Positions 40,521-49,363 of a stretch of 64,000 nucleotides of DNA are shown one piece after another (within the stretch, counting starts at the first letter, position 1; the number at the start of each line of letters is the position of its first letter). The position numbers and the translations under genes are program-made. This DNA is from Symbiodinium natans (Eukaryota > Sar > Dinophyceae > Suessiales > Symbiodiniaceae). The notes beneath the pieces were generated by a model. That model saw nothing but the letters and a program-made list of their open reading frames with translations, searched no databases and was not told the origin of the DNA. The stretch covers positions 1 to 64,000 of the forward strand of contig CAJNDS010002199.1 in assembly GCA_905221605.1 (NCBI GenBank), read 5' to 3'.

Positions 40521-43500
40521 AAGACAAGCCAATCTTGAACAAAGACTTGGCGAAAGGAGAGAGCATTAGGAGTACCAGAGTGTTCCTTTACCTTCGGCAG
40601 TCCTTTGCGAACTTTTCCCGTGGGCTTGACATTTTGAAGCAAGTTGAGCGTGAACAGCTTGGTGTTCCGGCAGGCTATGAGGCGTTGAGGCGCTTGCATC
40701 AGGATCTGTCGGTTTGCTCGAGGATAGAAGCCTCGACCTTGCGAGAAGAGATGTTGAGATACCAACCCCCTGCCTCTACGAAGGATCGTCCTTTGGAAGT
40801 GTTCCGCAGCGTGCAGGTTGAGCTTGCAAAGTATGGTCGACTTGTTGCTGCGTTCCCAGACCTTGCGTTGAGTGAAGCGGATCAGAGCATGATTGTGTTG
40901 AAGGGTCTTGATGCGGATGTGAAGAGGTACATCTTGTTGCATGCGAAGATTGACTCCATGAGTGAGCTTGAGACTGCGATCAAGTTCTACGACGCAAACA
41001 TCAAGATCCTTACCTTCGCCGATTCCGGTCGAGGTCGAGACCGCAGGAACAACAACGACATAGCGAATCCGCTGAACTTCAAGGGCGATGGAAAGGGGAA
41101 GGACAAGGGGAAGGACAAAGGGAAAGATAAAGGAAAGGACAAAGGGAAGGACAAAGGAAAGGACAAAGGTCGCTCGGGAAAGGACAAGCATGACAAGAAA
41201 GGAGAGAAAGGTGGAAAGGGAAACGTTCCTCAAGACCCTGGAAAAGGGGGCGGTGGTAGCTCTGGTGGTGATCCGAAGCACGACAAGGAGAAGCGTGCCA
41301 ACGTGAAGTGCTACAACTGCAATGAATTGGGGCACTATTCAAACCGATGCCCTAAGAAAGCGGCCAAAGGTGTGGTGGCAGCAGCGACGCTTCTAGAACC
41401 GCAGTTGGCGGCCTTGACTTTGGAGGGCCCGCATGTGTTTGCAGCGGCAATTGGTTGCGAGTTCTTTGATATCGCTCAGGGAGATTCCGACAATGAGTCG
41501 GGCTTGAGCGATGGTGATTGGGAAGCCTTTGGAAGGTCATGGTTGTTGGAGAGTTCGGAGCCCCCAGTTGAGCTTGGAACCTCGCAGCTTGAAAGCTTAG
41601 AGACCCCCGTTGAACTTGAGAAGGCCCCAGTTGAGCTTGGAACATCGCAGCTTGAAAGCCTAGAGACCCCCGTTGAGCTTGAGAAGGCCCCAGTTGAGCT
41701 TGGAACGTCGCAGCTTGAAAGCCTAGAGACCCCCGTTGAGCTTGAGAAGGCCCCAGTTGAGCTTGGAACGTCGCAGCTTGAAAGCCTAGAGACCCCCGTT
41801 GAGCTTGAGAAGGCCCCAGTTGAGCTTGGAACGTCGCAGCTTGAAGGCCTAGAGACCCCCGTTGAGCTTGAGAAGATCCCGTTGGCGCTTGGTGAGCATG
41901 GATTGAGTGGATTTTATTTTCATGACATGAGCATGGCAGCCCCGCATGTGACACATGGTAGCAGCTCTGAAGCCATGGACTGGTGGTTGCTGGACTCCGG
42001 AGCGTCGACGCACCTGATCAGCGAGGAGACACTGCAGCATGTGCAAGTGCTGAGCCTGAGTGAGCATGTTGGTAGAGATTGTGTGACTGCCACGGGTGCT
42101 TCCATAGGGGTTCAGAAGAGTGCTGTGGTTCGCGTTTGCTTTGCCGTTGAGAGATCCAGTCCTATCGTCGTTGAGTTCGAAGCCCTGGTTGCACCTGTGC
42201 GATTTAATCTCCTGAGCCTAGGACGACTCCTGAATAGGAATTGGACAGTCTCTTTTGCCCCCCATCTCCACGTGCAAGCTGGTGGTTTTAAATTTAAGGC
42301 TGTGTGGTCCAACAACTGTTGCTGGTTGCAAAGTCATGCGGTGGCACGGGCCTGTTTGGTGTCTCAAGAGCAGAGCGCAGCGCAGCAGATTGCAGACCCC
42401 TCGTGTACGAGGCCTTCCGCAGCCCGAGAAGATGGCCTCCTCCAGCGAAAGCGAAGTGGAATGGCGCATGGAAGGGAAGGACAAAGGGAAGCTGGTCCGG
42501 AGAGTCGTTGCGACTCAAGCGGCCTCAATCTCGGTGGGAGAAGAGGACTTCGAGGAGAGCACCCGGTTGGCCACAGCTACGTCCACGGAGACAGAGGGCG
42601 CAATCCTCTTGGTGCCCGCGGATGCCGAGTCCCAGGTGGTGTTGAAGCCGGGCGAGATCGAGACCCCGGGACCCGCCAAAGTTCCTCAGCAGAAGCCCAT
42701 GCCAAAGAAGCCGAAAGTGAAGAAGATGCCCCAGAAGCCCCTCGTGAAGAGAATGCCAAAGGCAGCGAGCTCTTCGTCGACAAAGAGGACCCCCGTGAAG
42801 CTGGTGCCTCGTTCCGATCGCCAGCAGCCGTGGTTGACGTTGTGGAGTGCAAGTTCAAGGGCAGTGAAGAAGCAGAAGCTCAAGGAGAGCCGCGTGACGT
42901 CAGCTGCAAGGTCCGATTTGAACCGCTTTCGAAAGGAGAAGAAGGGCCCAAAGAGGCGAACGCTGGAGGAGCACCTCAAGGAGCATTTTTTGCAGTGCCT
43001 GGACCGCAAGGCCCCCTACACTGTGACGACCATCTCCGAGATCATCAAGGAGAAAGCAAAGCCCCCGAGCCCACCGAGGAAGGAAGCCGACTCCCCGGGG
43101 TACCCGGAGAGGTTGCCTACCCCTCCGCGGGTTCCGCCACGTCGACGCTTGCCCACGCCGCCGAGGAATCCGACATCGCCAAGGGCCAGCGCATCACGGG
43201 CACCAGCTACGCCGCCAAAGACATCGCCATTGCCACCACCACCGACCAATCCCGGAACGCCTACTTCGAGTGGATGGAGTGTGGTGACGGACCGAAAGCG
43301 CTGAGTGCAGTCAGCCAGAAAGGATCTTCCCAGGCAGTGGCGAGCAGCAAAAGTCTTGATGTGCTTGATGGTTGTGCTTGTGCTTGTGATGTTGGCATGA
43401 GTGGCATGGTTGGCATGAGTGGCATGGTTGGCATGAGTGGCATGGTTGAGCATGTGTGTGTTGGTGAGCTTGATCAGGAGAAAGCACCGGCCCCAGACGG

Positions 43501-46500
43501 CGACCAGGCGTGGTTGCTGCATGGTGATCAGGAGTTACTTCACCAGGAGTTGTGGGGAAAGGTTCACCGTGAGCATGTGTTGCGAAGTCATGTTCCTTTT
43601 AATTCCAGCTGTGAGCATTGCGTGCGTGGTAGAGGTCTTGAACCAGCTAGGAAAATCGAGAGGGATTCCGGAGAGGGAACCCAAAAGGAGGTTCAGATCG
43701 ACAAGTTCTTCTACAAGGGGATCTGGTTCCTGGTGTTGGTGCTTGTTGGTTGCTTTGCCATCGGAACAGTGATGTACCGTGAAGTTTCAGGACCGCGTGG
43801 AGCAGCAGCGCGTGAGGTGATGCTTGGAGAGATGTCGGCGTGGGGACGTAGTGTTGGCTTGGTTGGAGTTGAAGCGCGTGACTTGTCGGTTTGCGTGAAG
43901 TCGGATCTTGAGGGGGTAGTGAAGAACCTTGCTCAGGGTTTTGCTGATACCATGACCGTTGGTGCGGTTGAGGTGTCTGATGTTCCGGTTGGTCGGCACG
44001 CCCCGGTCGCAGAGAGGGCCATCCGAACACTGAAGGAAAACGCGAACACGTTGTGCGCCGGATTGGAGCAAGTTGGCCTAGAGCCATGTGGCAGAGGAGT
44101 CAGCTTCCTTCTCTCTCACTGTGCTCAGGCACACAACCGCTACCAAATCCAGCCTGGATCGGCAATGACTCCTGAACAACGTAGTTTAAGAACTATGAGG
44201 CAGCCTCGGGCGATATACGTCTGGGGAGCGTCAATCTTGGCCACACCTCCGCCGAGTCTACGACAATTCATCACGGACAGATATGGACAGGCTGCCTACT
44301 TAGGCCCTGAAGTCGCGGGTGGCAGCCATCTGGTGCAGTTCCGACTGAAGGATGGTTCGCTGAAGATTGCCCGGTCAGCCCGAATCAGGATGTTGGTGCC
44401 CATGACCTTTGAGTTGTCAGCCTTGCGTGGTATTTGCCGTATGTTGCCCGAGCGTGCTGGTGACGTTGTGCGTGGCTTGCCAGCGGTTGATCAAGGGAAC
44501 ATGCGTGATCTTCCAATCCCAAACACCGAGACTCGCGGACCGCCAGCATCATGGGTCGAGGAAAATGGCAGGACCCCGAGGTGTCGAGCGTGTCGATTGA
44601 GGGGTGTTCCGGCGGACAAGGCGTGGCACACTCAGAAGTGTCGTGACAGATACGCTGCGTACGTGAAGAGCTCTTTTGATCCGAATCAGTTTGTGCTTGA
44701 TGATGCCCAGCATGAGTTGGAGATCGAAGGAGTTGAGCGTGATCTTGGTTCGCGTGCTTTTGGTGAGCTTGACGTCGGGTTGGAGTTGCCTGATGATGTG
44801 CAGGACTATGAACCGACTGAAGATGAGGGAGAGCGGGGCCTCGGTGAGTCCTTCTTGCCTGAAGGGGTGCTTGAGGGTGAACTTCGTCTCGGAGACCCTG
44901 TTGGAGTTGAACCTGCAGCTTCAGAAGAGGCTGACTTCATGGAAGTTGAGCCAGAAAGCCTGGATCGGGTGCCAGAGCCAGAGTCCGATGCCATGGTCAA
45001 CAACGTCTTGTTCCGTGAGTCGTTGGGTTTCGCCGCTGTTGCAAATCCCAGTACCGGAGGACAGACAGTGAAGCTTGGTGGTGAGACTCTTGTGGTTGAA
45101 ATGCCCTCATCTTCCAAGGATGATGTCACCGGACATGCATTGGACCTTGGTCTGACATACGAAGGCATGTTGCGTGAGTTGAGTGCGCTTGAGTCCCTTG
45201 CAGTCGGTGATGTGATTTGGCATGTGGATCCGAAGCAGAAAGTGATATCCACAAGATGGGTGTCAAATGCAAAGCTGGAGCGGGTTGACGGCAAAGAAAG
45301 ACCACTGGTCCGTTGTCGGGTTGTTGCGCGTGATTTCGCCCAGGGAGCAACGGCTGCTCAGCTTGGCATTTCTGCGGCGACCAGCTCAGCCGAGGCATTG
45401 AGGACCTTCCTCTTTTATGCCGGCTCGAAGAGGCAGAACGTCGTAGGCCTCGACGTCAGTACGGCGTTCTTGTTCGCAGAGTTAGAAGAAGAAGACGGCA
45501 CGGTGGTGGTGCGGCTCCCTGCTGGAGTTACCGGTCCCAATGGACGCCCTGGGTTCATGCGACTTCGCAAGGCTCTTTATGGGTTGAGAGCCGCGGCCCA
45601 GACCTGGGCTCGTCATCTCGCAAAGCTCCTCAAGCGCCTCTGCGACCTCACTCCATGTGAAACGGAGCCATGCCTCTTCTCAGGTGTGGTTCTCGGTGGA
45701 CAGAGGGTGGCAGTGTTGTGCTACGTAGACGATCTCCTCATCAGCGGCGACAGCGACGAGGCCATCTACTACGTGGTGGAGAAGCTTAAGAGCGCGGTGA
45801 AGATCAAGGTGACCGCTGACTTGGATCGTGATCAGCAAATCACGTTTCTTGGTCGTCAAATCACCAGGAAGAAGGGCGAGGACTCTTTGGTGATTGGCAT
45901 GGCAGGCGAGTACTACCAGGAGATCTATGAGGGTTTTGGACTTGGGAAAAGTCCGAAGTCGTGTCCGACGCCGCCGAATCTTCGAGAACTTTACGACAGA
46001 GAAGAAGAAGTCTTGGAGCGGGAGTTGAGCTCAGAAGCTGCTGCTCGATATCGCTCTACGCTGGGACGCCTTTCATGGTTGGCCATGACGCGCGTGGATC
46101 TAGCATATTATGTTTCCATGCTAGCTCGAGGCCAGGCCAGTCCACGTGAGAAGCATGAACGTGCGATGCGGATGGTATTACGGTATCTTCGGCATGTTCA
46201 GGACTTTCGACAAATCGTCCATCCAATTGATGAACGGAGCCTTCGGTTGGATTGCTACGTGGATGCGTCATGGGGCAGTGAGAGGAGCGTTGATCGCAAG
46301 AGTGTGAGCGGTGGTTGCATCATGCTTGGTGGTTTCTGCTTGAAAGCGTGGTCACGGCTTCAACAAGCTGTTGCTCTTAGCTCAGCAGAGTCGGAGTTGT
46401 ACGGATTGGTTGAGGGAGCAAAAGAATCACTTTCAATCCGAAGGGCAATTTCCCACGTGTTTGGATGGGAGGAGTTGTGCGCGCCGCACCTCTTTTGCGA

Positions 46501-47473
46501 CTCCGAGGCCGCCATTGCCATCAGCAGGGCTGACGGCTTGAGGCGTGTCAGACATATAGATCTGAGGGCATGCTTTATACAAGATCAGCTCCGACAGCGA
46601 CTTCTCTTCATCTTCGGAGTGCGAGGAGCCTCCAACGTCGCCGACCTCTTCACAAAATCGTTAGATGCCCGGACTACGTTGAAACACATGTTGAGCCTTG
46701 GTTTGTCCGAAGTCACTGTTGCAGCTTGCGTTGGTGAGTTGGCGTGTTTCGTTGGCTTGCTTGGTGCTGCTGTGGCTGGCAAGGATCATGTATCTCTTGC
46801 AGATCGGTATCGTTTGATGGAGTTTGCCAAGTGGTTGGTGGTTGAGTTCTGTGCGCCTCCCATGTCGAGCATGTTGGCTGCGTCGCGAGCGTGCTCCTGG
46901 GTTGGTGTGTTGACTGTCAGTGAGGCAGATGACGGCGGAGACCCGGCCACTACAGCGCAGCTTCAACAGATCTGCACTCTCCACATCCGCAGGGGGGGTT
47001 TCGTCTACTTGTGGGCTAGTACTCCGTGCACCGGTGGTTGTCTGTACCAGCATCTACATGCACGTGATCCAGCCTACAGACGCGGTCGCTTGGCACGGCA
47101 CTGGTCGCTACACAGGAAGCTGTGGAAGGCTTTTATGTCGCTGTGTGACTACGTCCATGCTTGGTCGATCGAGTGGCCCCGAGCCTGTGCTTACTGGTCA
47201 TGGAACCAGACTATCCGTTTTCTGCAGTCGCGACCGTACATGTTGCACGATGTGTTGGTTGACGGTTGCTCGCTTGGCATGCGTGGTCGAGATGGCGAGT
47301 TGATCTACAAACGTTGGCGTGTCATCACGACGATGGAGTCGGTTGCTCGCAGCTTGTCGGTCTTTCGGTGCCCAGGTGATGGTCATCCACATTCCGCCAA
47401 CTTCGATCTCAAGAATACCCAACACTACCCGGAGAAGTTGACGAACGCTTTCTTGCACGCGTTAAACGCATGA
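40466..47473 (+). CDS. gag-pol: E2 gag-pol polyprotein (rest of gag, protease, integrase, RT, RNase H, C-terminal extension)
   Basis: 2,335 codons. Residues counted from 40,466: capsid-like region; (KDKGKDKG) stretch; zinc knuckle CYNCNELGHYSNRC at about 282; five 20-aa repeats (VELGTSQLESLETPVELEKA) at about 370-470; protease LLDSGASTHL with Asp510. The part at about 655-945 is probably not read in this frame (see 42,431-43,304). A zinc site HREHVLRSH...CEHC precedes the integrase triad Asp1079, Asp1147 and Glu1183, the last two in DX35E spacing. Then CRAC...HTQKC, RT with DVSTAFLFA, KALYGLRAA and YVDD (1753-1756), and RNase H with YVDASWGS (Asp1933), SSAESELYG and RHIDLRACF. The last 240 or so residues are an unrecognised extension. 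The stop is at 47,471. Confidence 0.9.
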   Translation: MDALFDDRIPSEVQACFVKDKPILNKDLAKGESIRSTRVFLYLRQSFANFSRGLDILKQVEREQLGVPAGYEALRRLHQDLSVCSRIEASTLREEMLRYQPPASTKDRPLEVFRSVQVELAKYGRLVAAFPDLALSEADQSMIVLKGLDADVKRYILLHAKIDSMSELETAIKFYDANIKILTFADSGRGRDRRNNNDIANPLNFKGDGKGKDKGKDKGKDKGKDKGKDKGKDKGRSGKDKHDKKGEKGGKGNVPQDPGKGGGGSSGGDPKHDKEKRANVKCYNCNELGHYSNRCPKKAAKGVVAAATLLEPQLAALTLEGPHVFAAAIGCEFFDIAQGDSDNESGLSDGDWEAFGRSWLLESSEPPVELGTSQLESLETPVELEKAPVELGTSQLESLETPVELEKAPVELGTSQLESLETPVELEKAPVELGTSQLESLETPVELEKAPVELGTSQLEGLETPVELEKIPLALGEHGLSGFYFHDMSMAAPHVTHGSSSEAMDWWLLDSGASTHLISEETLQHVQVLSLSEHVGRDCVTATGASIGVQKSAVVRVCFAVERSSPIVVEFEALVAPVRFNLLSLGRLLNRNWTVSFAPHLHVQAGGFKFKAVWSNNCCWLQSHAVARACLVSQEQSAAQQIADPSCTRPSAAREDGLLQRKRSGMAHGREGQREAGPESRCDSSGLNLGGRRGLRGEHPVGHSYVHGDRGRNPLGARGCRVPGGVEAGRDRDPGTRQSSSAEAHAKEAESEEDAPEAPREENAKGSELFVDKEDPREAGASFRSPAAVVDVVECKFKGSEEAEAQGEPRDVSCKVRFEPLSKGEEGPKEANAGGAPQGAFFAVPGPQGPLHCDDHLRDHQGESKAPEPTEEGSRLPGVPGEVAYPSAGSATSTLAHAAEESDIAKGQRITGTSYAAKDIAIATTTDQSRNAYFEWMECGDGPKALSAVSQKGSSQAVASSKSLDVLDGCACACDVGMSGMVGMSGMVGMSGMVEHVCVGELDQEKAPAPDGDQAWLLHGDQELLHQELWGKVHREHVLRSHVPFNSSCEHCVRGRGLEPARKIERDSGEGTQKEVQIDKFFYKGIWFLVLVLVGCFAIGTVMYREVSGPRGAAAREVMLGEMSAWGRSVGLVGVEARDLSVCVKSDLEGVVKNLAQGFADTMTVGAVEVSDVPVGRHAPVAERAIRTLKENANTLCAGLEQVGLEPCGRGVSFLLSHCAQAHNRYQIQPGSAMTPEQRSLRTMRQPRAIYVWGASILATPPPSLRQFITDRYGQAAYLGPEVAGGSHLVQFRLKDGSLKIARSARIRMLVPMTFELSALRGICRMLPERAGDVVRGLPAVDQGNMRDLPIPNTETRGPPASWVEENGRTPRCRACRLRGVPADKAWHTQKCRDRYAAYVKSSFDPNQFVLDDAQHELEIEGVERDLGSRAFGELDVGLELPDDVQDYEPTEDEGERGLGESFLPEGVLEGELRLGDPVGVEPAASEEADFMEVEPESLDRVPEPESDAMVNNVLFRESLGFAAVANPSTGGQTVKLGGETLVVEMPSSSKDDVTGHALDLGLTYEGMLRELSALESLAVGDVIWHVDPKQKVISTRWVSNAKLERVDGKERPLVRCRVVARDFAQGATAAQLGISAATSSAEALRTFLFYAGSKRQNVVGLDVSTAFLFAELEEEDGTVVVRLPAGVTGPNGRPGFMRLRKALYGLRAAAQTWARHLAKLLKRLCDLTPCETEPCLFSGVVLGGQRVAVLCYVDDLLISGDSDEAIYYVVEKLKSAVKIKVTADLDRDQQITFLGRQITRKKGEDSLVIGMAGEYYQEIYEGFGLGKSPKSCPTPPNLRELYDREEEVLERELSSEAAARYRSTLGRLSWLAMTRVDLAYYVSMLARGQASPREKHERAMRMVLRYLRHVQDFRQIVHPIDERSLRLDCYVDASWGSERSVDRKSVSGGCIMLGGFCLKAWSRLQQAVALSSAESELYGLVEGAKESLSIRRAISHVFGWEELCAPHLFCDSEAAIAISRADGLRRVRHIDLRACFIQDQLRQRLLFIFGVRGASNVADLFTKSLDARTTLKHMLSLGLSEVTVAACVGELACFVGLLGAAVAGKDHVSLADRYRLMEFAKWLVVEFCAPPMSSMLAASRACSWVGVLTVSEADDGGDPATTAQLQQICTLHIRRGGFVYLWASTPCTGGCLYQHLHARDPAYRRGRLARHWSLHRKLWKAFMSLCDYVHAWSIEWPRACAYWSWNQTIRFLQSRPYMLHDVLVDGCSLGMRGRDGELIYKRWRVITTMESVARSLSVFRCPGDGHPHSANFDLKNTQHYPEKLTNAFLHALNA
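42431..43304 (+). CDS. E2 overlapping-frame module (Lys/Pro/Ser-rich), probably the real coding frame here
   Basis: An ATG at 42,431 (MASSSESEVEWRMEGKDKGK) opens about 290 codons in a frame shifted from pol. The product has basic KKPKVKKM and VKKQKLK patches, a segment like a folded domain (LEEHLKEHFLQCL) and a Pro/Arg-rich tail (RRRLPTPPR). Comparing E2 with E3, most differences in this stretch are silent in this frame but change the residue in the pol frame; just before the module the reverse holds for the one difference seen. The frame therefore looks selected. It sits between protease and integrase, where other copia elements have their pre-integrase region. It could be a captured host segment, a frameshifted part of the polyprotein or a separate product. 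Confidence 0.6.
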
Positions 47474-47550
47474 CACCGCGAGATTTGCTCAAAGTTTTTC
47501 CCTTTTTTTTACTTTGCCTTCGGTACGGTGTATAGAGCATAGGACGTGCC

Positions 47551-47988
47551 ATGGCTGATATGGTTGAGGTTGAAAACGCTGTGAGGCGCACTTGGGTTCG
47601 AGAGCTCTGGATGCAATGGGTTCCTCAGCAGCAGGTGGAAGTCAGTTTGATCGCCTTCCTTGCGATGTTTTCCTTGGCGATGCTTGGCAGCTTCCTCGCT
47701 GGAATCTTTGTGCAGCAATACCGACAGCGTCACAGCCATATTCTATCTTTGAGTGAGCTTCTTACCTTTCTTCCGGTGGAACAAAGTCGGAGAGCAATTA
47801 TCACTACGCGGCATGGATACGCCTTCCATGTTCGCAGCGATTGCCCCGCCCTGCGCAATACCCACCCAGGCAATCTGCAGCGTCGAGTTGCTTGTGAGCT
47901 TTGTCTGCAATACTTGCGCGTGGACCAGCCGACACCCACCGTGTCGAGGGGGGGTGTAGAAGTTCGAGAACTGTGCGTCATCCTGTGA
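47551..47988 (+). CDS. E2 post-pol ORF: membrane segment plus HX4C-X16-CX2C motif
   Basis: The ATG at 47,551 opens 145 codons, 77 bases after the pol stop. One hydrophobic segment (VSLIAFLAMFSLAMLGSFLA, residues about 30-52) is followed by a basic QQYRQRHSH. Near the end comes YAFHVRSDCPALRN...VACELC, that is His-X4-Cys-X16-Cys-X2-Cys, identical in spacing to E1's post-pol ORF. The last codons run through the polypurine tract into the LTR (stop at 47,986). E3 has an identical copy at 57,086-57,523. It is probably a membrane-anchored zinc-binding protein of unknown role. Confidence 0.7.
   Translation: MADMVEVENAVRRTWVRELWMQWVPQQQVEVSLIAFLAMFSLAMLGSFLAGIFVQQYRQRHSHILSLSELLTFLPVEQSRRAIITTRHGYAFHVRSDCPALRNTHPGNLQRRVACELCLQYLRVDQPTPTVSRGGVEVRELCVIL
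47946..47954 (+). promoter_or_regulatory. E2 polypurine tract
   Basis: GAGGGGGGG abuts the 3' LTR. It lies inside the post-pol ORF, where it is read as Arg-Gly-Gly. Confidence 0.8.
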
Positions 47989-48358
47989 GGGTGCGACACG
48001 GTGAGTTTTGCAGTTTGCAGTTTTGTGTGCATAGCTTGGAGTCTGCTCAGCTTTTGAAGTTTTCCCAGTAGCCTGAGTACGATTAGCGGTGCAGGAACGT
48101 TTTGCCTCGTAGGGAACCACTCTCGTCGAGTTTCGTGACTCGAGGGTAGTTTTTTGGAGGTCTTTTAAGCCGAGCTGTCAAGTTGGAGAGCTGTGATACG
48201 TTTTCCACTTTGGCTCAAGTGACGAGCACTGGTGTGAGTGCTGCAAGCCAAAACAGAAGTGTTGTCCGAGTGTCTGAGCTTGCTTGCTTGGTTTGGACTT
48301 GTGTGAGTTGGCTTGGTTGTATCCTTGGTGCCTTGCTTGGCATCTTGGGTTTTTAACG
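47955..48358 (+). repeat. E2 3' LTR
   Basis: 404 bp, TGTAG...TTAACG. As far as I can compare by eye it is identical to E3's 5' LTR (48,876-49,279) and differs from E2's own 5' LTR at about five sites. Confidence 0.95.
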
Positions 48359-48363
48359 AAAAA
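48359..48363 (+). other. E2 target-site duplication, 3' side
   Basis: This aaaaa matches 39,325-39,329. Confidence 0.7.
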
Positions 48364-48449
48364 CACCCGAAACACACAAAACCAGACACTCCGAAGACCT
48401 TCACCCTGGTTGGGTGCAGTGGCAGCTTCGCGGCTTCAGTGTTTTTCTG

Positions 48450-48720
48450 GTTTCAAATGTTTTCATGTTGGAAATTACAAAATAATTTGCTTAACAGGGC
48501 ATCTTCAATTTGCTCAAGTTTGGTCTTGCCTTGCATGTGTCAAGCCAGACAGCTGAAAAACAGCCAAAGTTTTTTTGAGGTCATGTTTCTTTGCTGGTAG
48601 CTTTGTTCAGCCTTTGCAGGTGTAAACAGGAAAAATGCACGTCAAGTCAAGCAGCAGAAAAAAAATGGGCTGAGTTTAAAGTCTTGGCCTTTGACAAGAT
48701 GGGCTGCGACGACCCAATTG
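48450..48720 (+). repeat. Diverged interspersed repeat, copy 1
   Basis: The stretch between E2 and E3 shares ordered blocks with 58,285-58,560: tttcatgtt(t/g)gaaatt, caatttgc, tgcatgtgtcaagccag, cagctgaaaaaca, aaaaatgcacgtcaag and gatgggctgag. Both copies are followed by tgactcatgac-type simple repeats. It is probably an old short interspersed element or duplicated flank; no coding capacity is seen. Confidence 0.65.
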
Positions 48721-48870
48721 CAGACCGCGACGCGTGGGTGGTGGTGGCCGTGGACATGAGTGACTTATGACTCATGACTATGACGTGACTTATGACTCAT
48801 AACTTATGACCCCATGTCTTTGCACTTTCGTTTGATGTTGGCTTGATGGTAGGTGCGCCGTTTCATCCCT

Positions 48871-48875
48871 CTTTG
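48871..48875 (+). other. E3 target-site duplication, 5' side (ctttg)
   Basis: ctttg directly before E3 matches ctttg at 57,894-57,898 directly after it. Confidence 0.85.
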
Positions 48876-49279
48876 TGTAGAAGTTCGAGAACTGTGCGTC
48901 ATCCTGTGAGGGTGCGACACGGTGAGTTTTGCAGTTTGCAGTTTTGTGTGCATAGCTTGGAGTCTGCTCAGCTTTTGAAGTTTTCCCAGTAGCCTGAGTA
49001 CGATTAGCGGTGCAGGAACGTTTTGCCTCGTAGGGAACCACTCTCGTCGAGTTTCGTGACTCGAGGGTAGTTTTTTGGAGGTCTTTTAAGCCGAGCTGTC
49101 AAGTTGGAGAGCTGTGATACGTTTTCCACTTTGGCTCAAGTGACGAGCACTGGTGTGAGTGCTGCAAGCCAAAACAGAAGTGTTGTCCGAGTGTCTGAGC
49201 TTGCTTGCTTGGTTTGGACTTGTGTGAGTTGGCTTGGTTGTATCCTTGGTGCCTTGCTTGGCATCTTGGGTTTTTAACG
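48876..49279 (+). repeat. E3 5' LTR
   Basis: 404 bp, TGTAG...TTAACG, with the spliced-leader-like string at 49,126-49,140. The primer-binding site TGGTAGCGGAGCGTGG follows at 49,280-49,295. Confidence 0.95.
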
Positions 49280-49363
49280 TGGTAGCGGAGCGTGGAAGCT
49301 CTGTTGCAAAGAAAGAAAGTGAGCCCAATACGCTGACTTGGTGTGTGCTTGAGTTGTCTTGGT

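Larger units (their letters stand above)
39330..48358 (+). mobile_element. Full-length copia-type LTR retroelement E2 (about 9.0 kb)
   Basis: E2 has two LTRs (405 and 404 bp, TGTAG...TTAACG), a primer site, gag, zinc knuckle, protease, integrase, RT, RNase H, a long C-terminal extension, a post-pol ORF, a polypurine tract, and 5-bp target duplications. Integrase precedes RT, so it is Ty1/copia-type. The only disabling change I see is a one-base deletion in gag near 40,469. It is almost identical to E3, which lies 517 bp further on in the same orientation. Confidence 0.95.

Noticed and set aside
40205-41335. Minus-strand 376-codon ORF within E2, and its counterparts in E3
   Set aside because: It is antisense of the gag coding sequence and reflects its codon bias; no independent motif.
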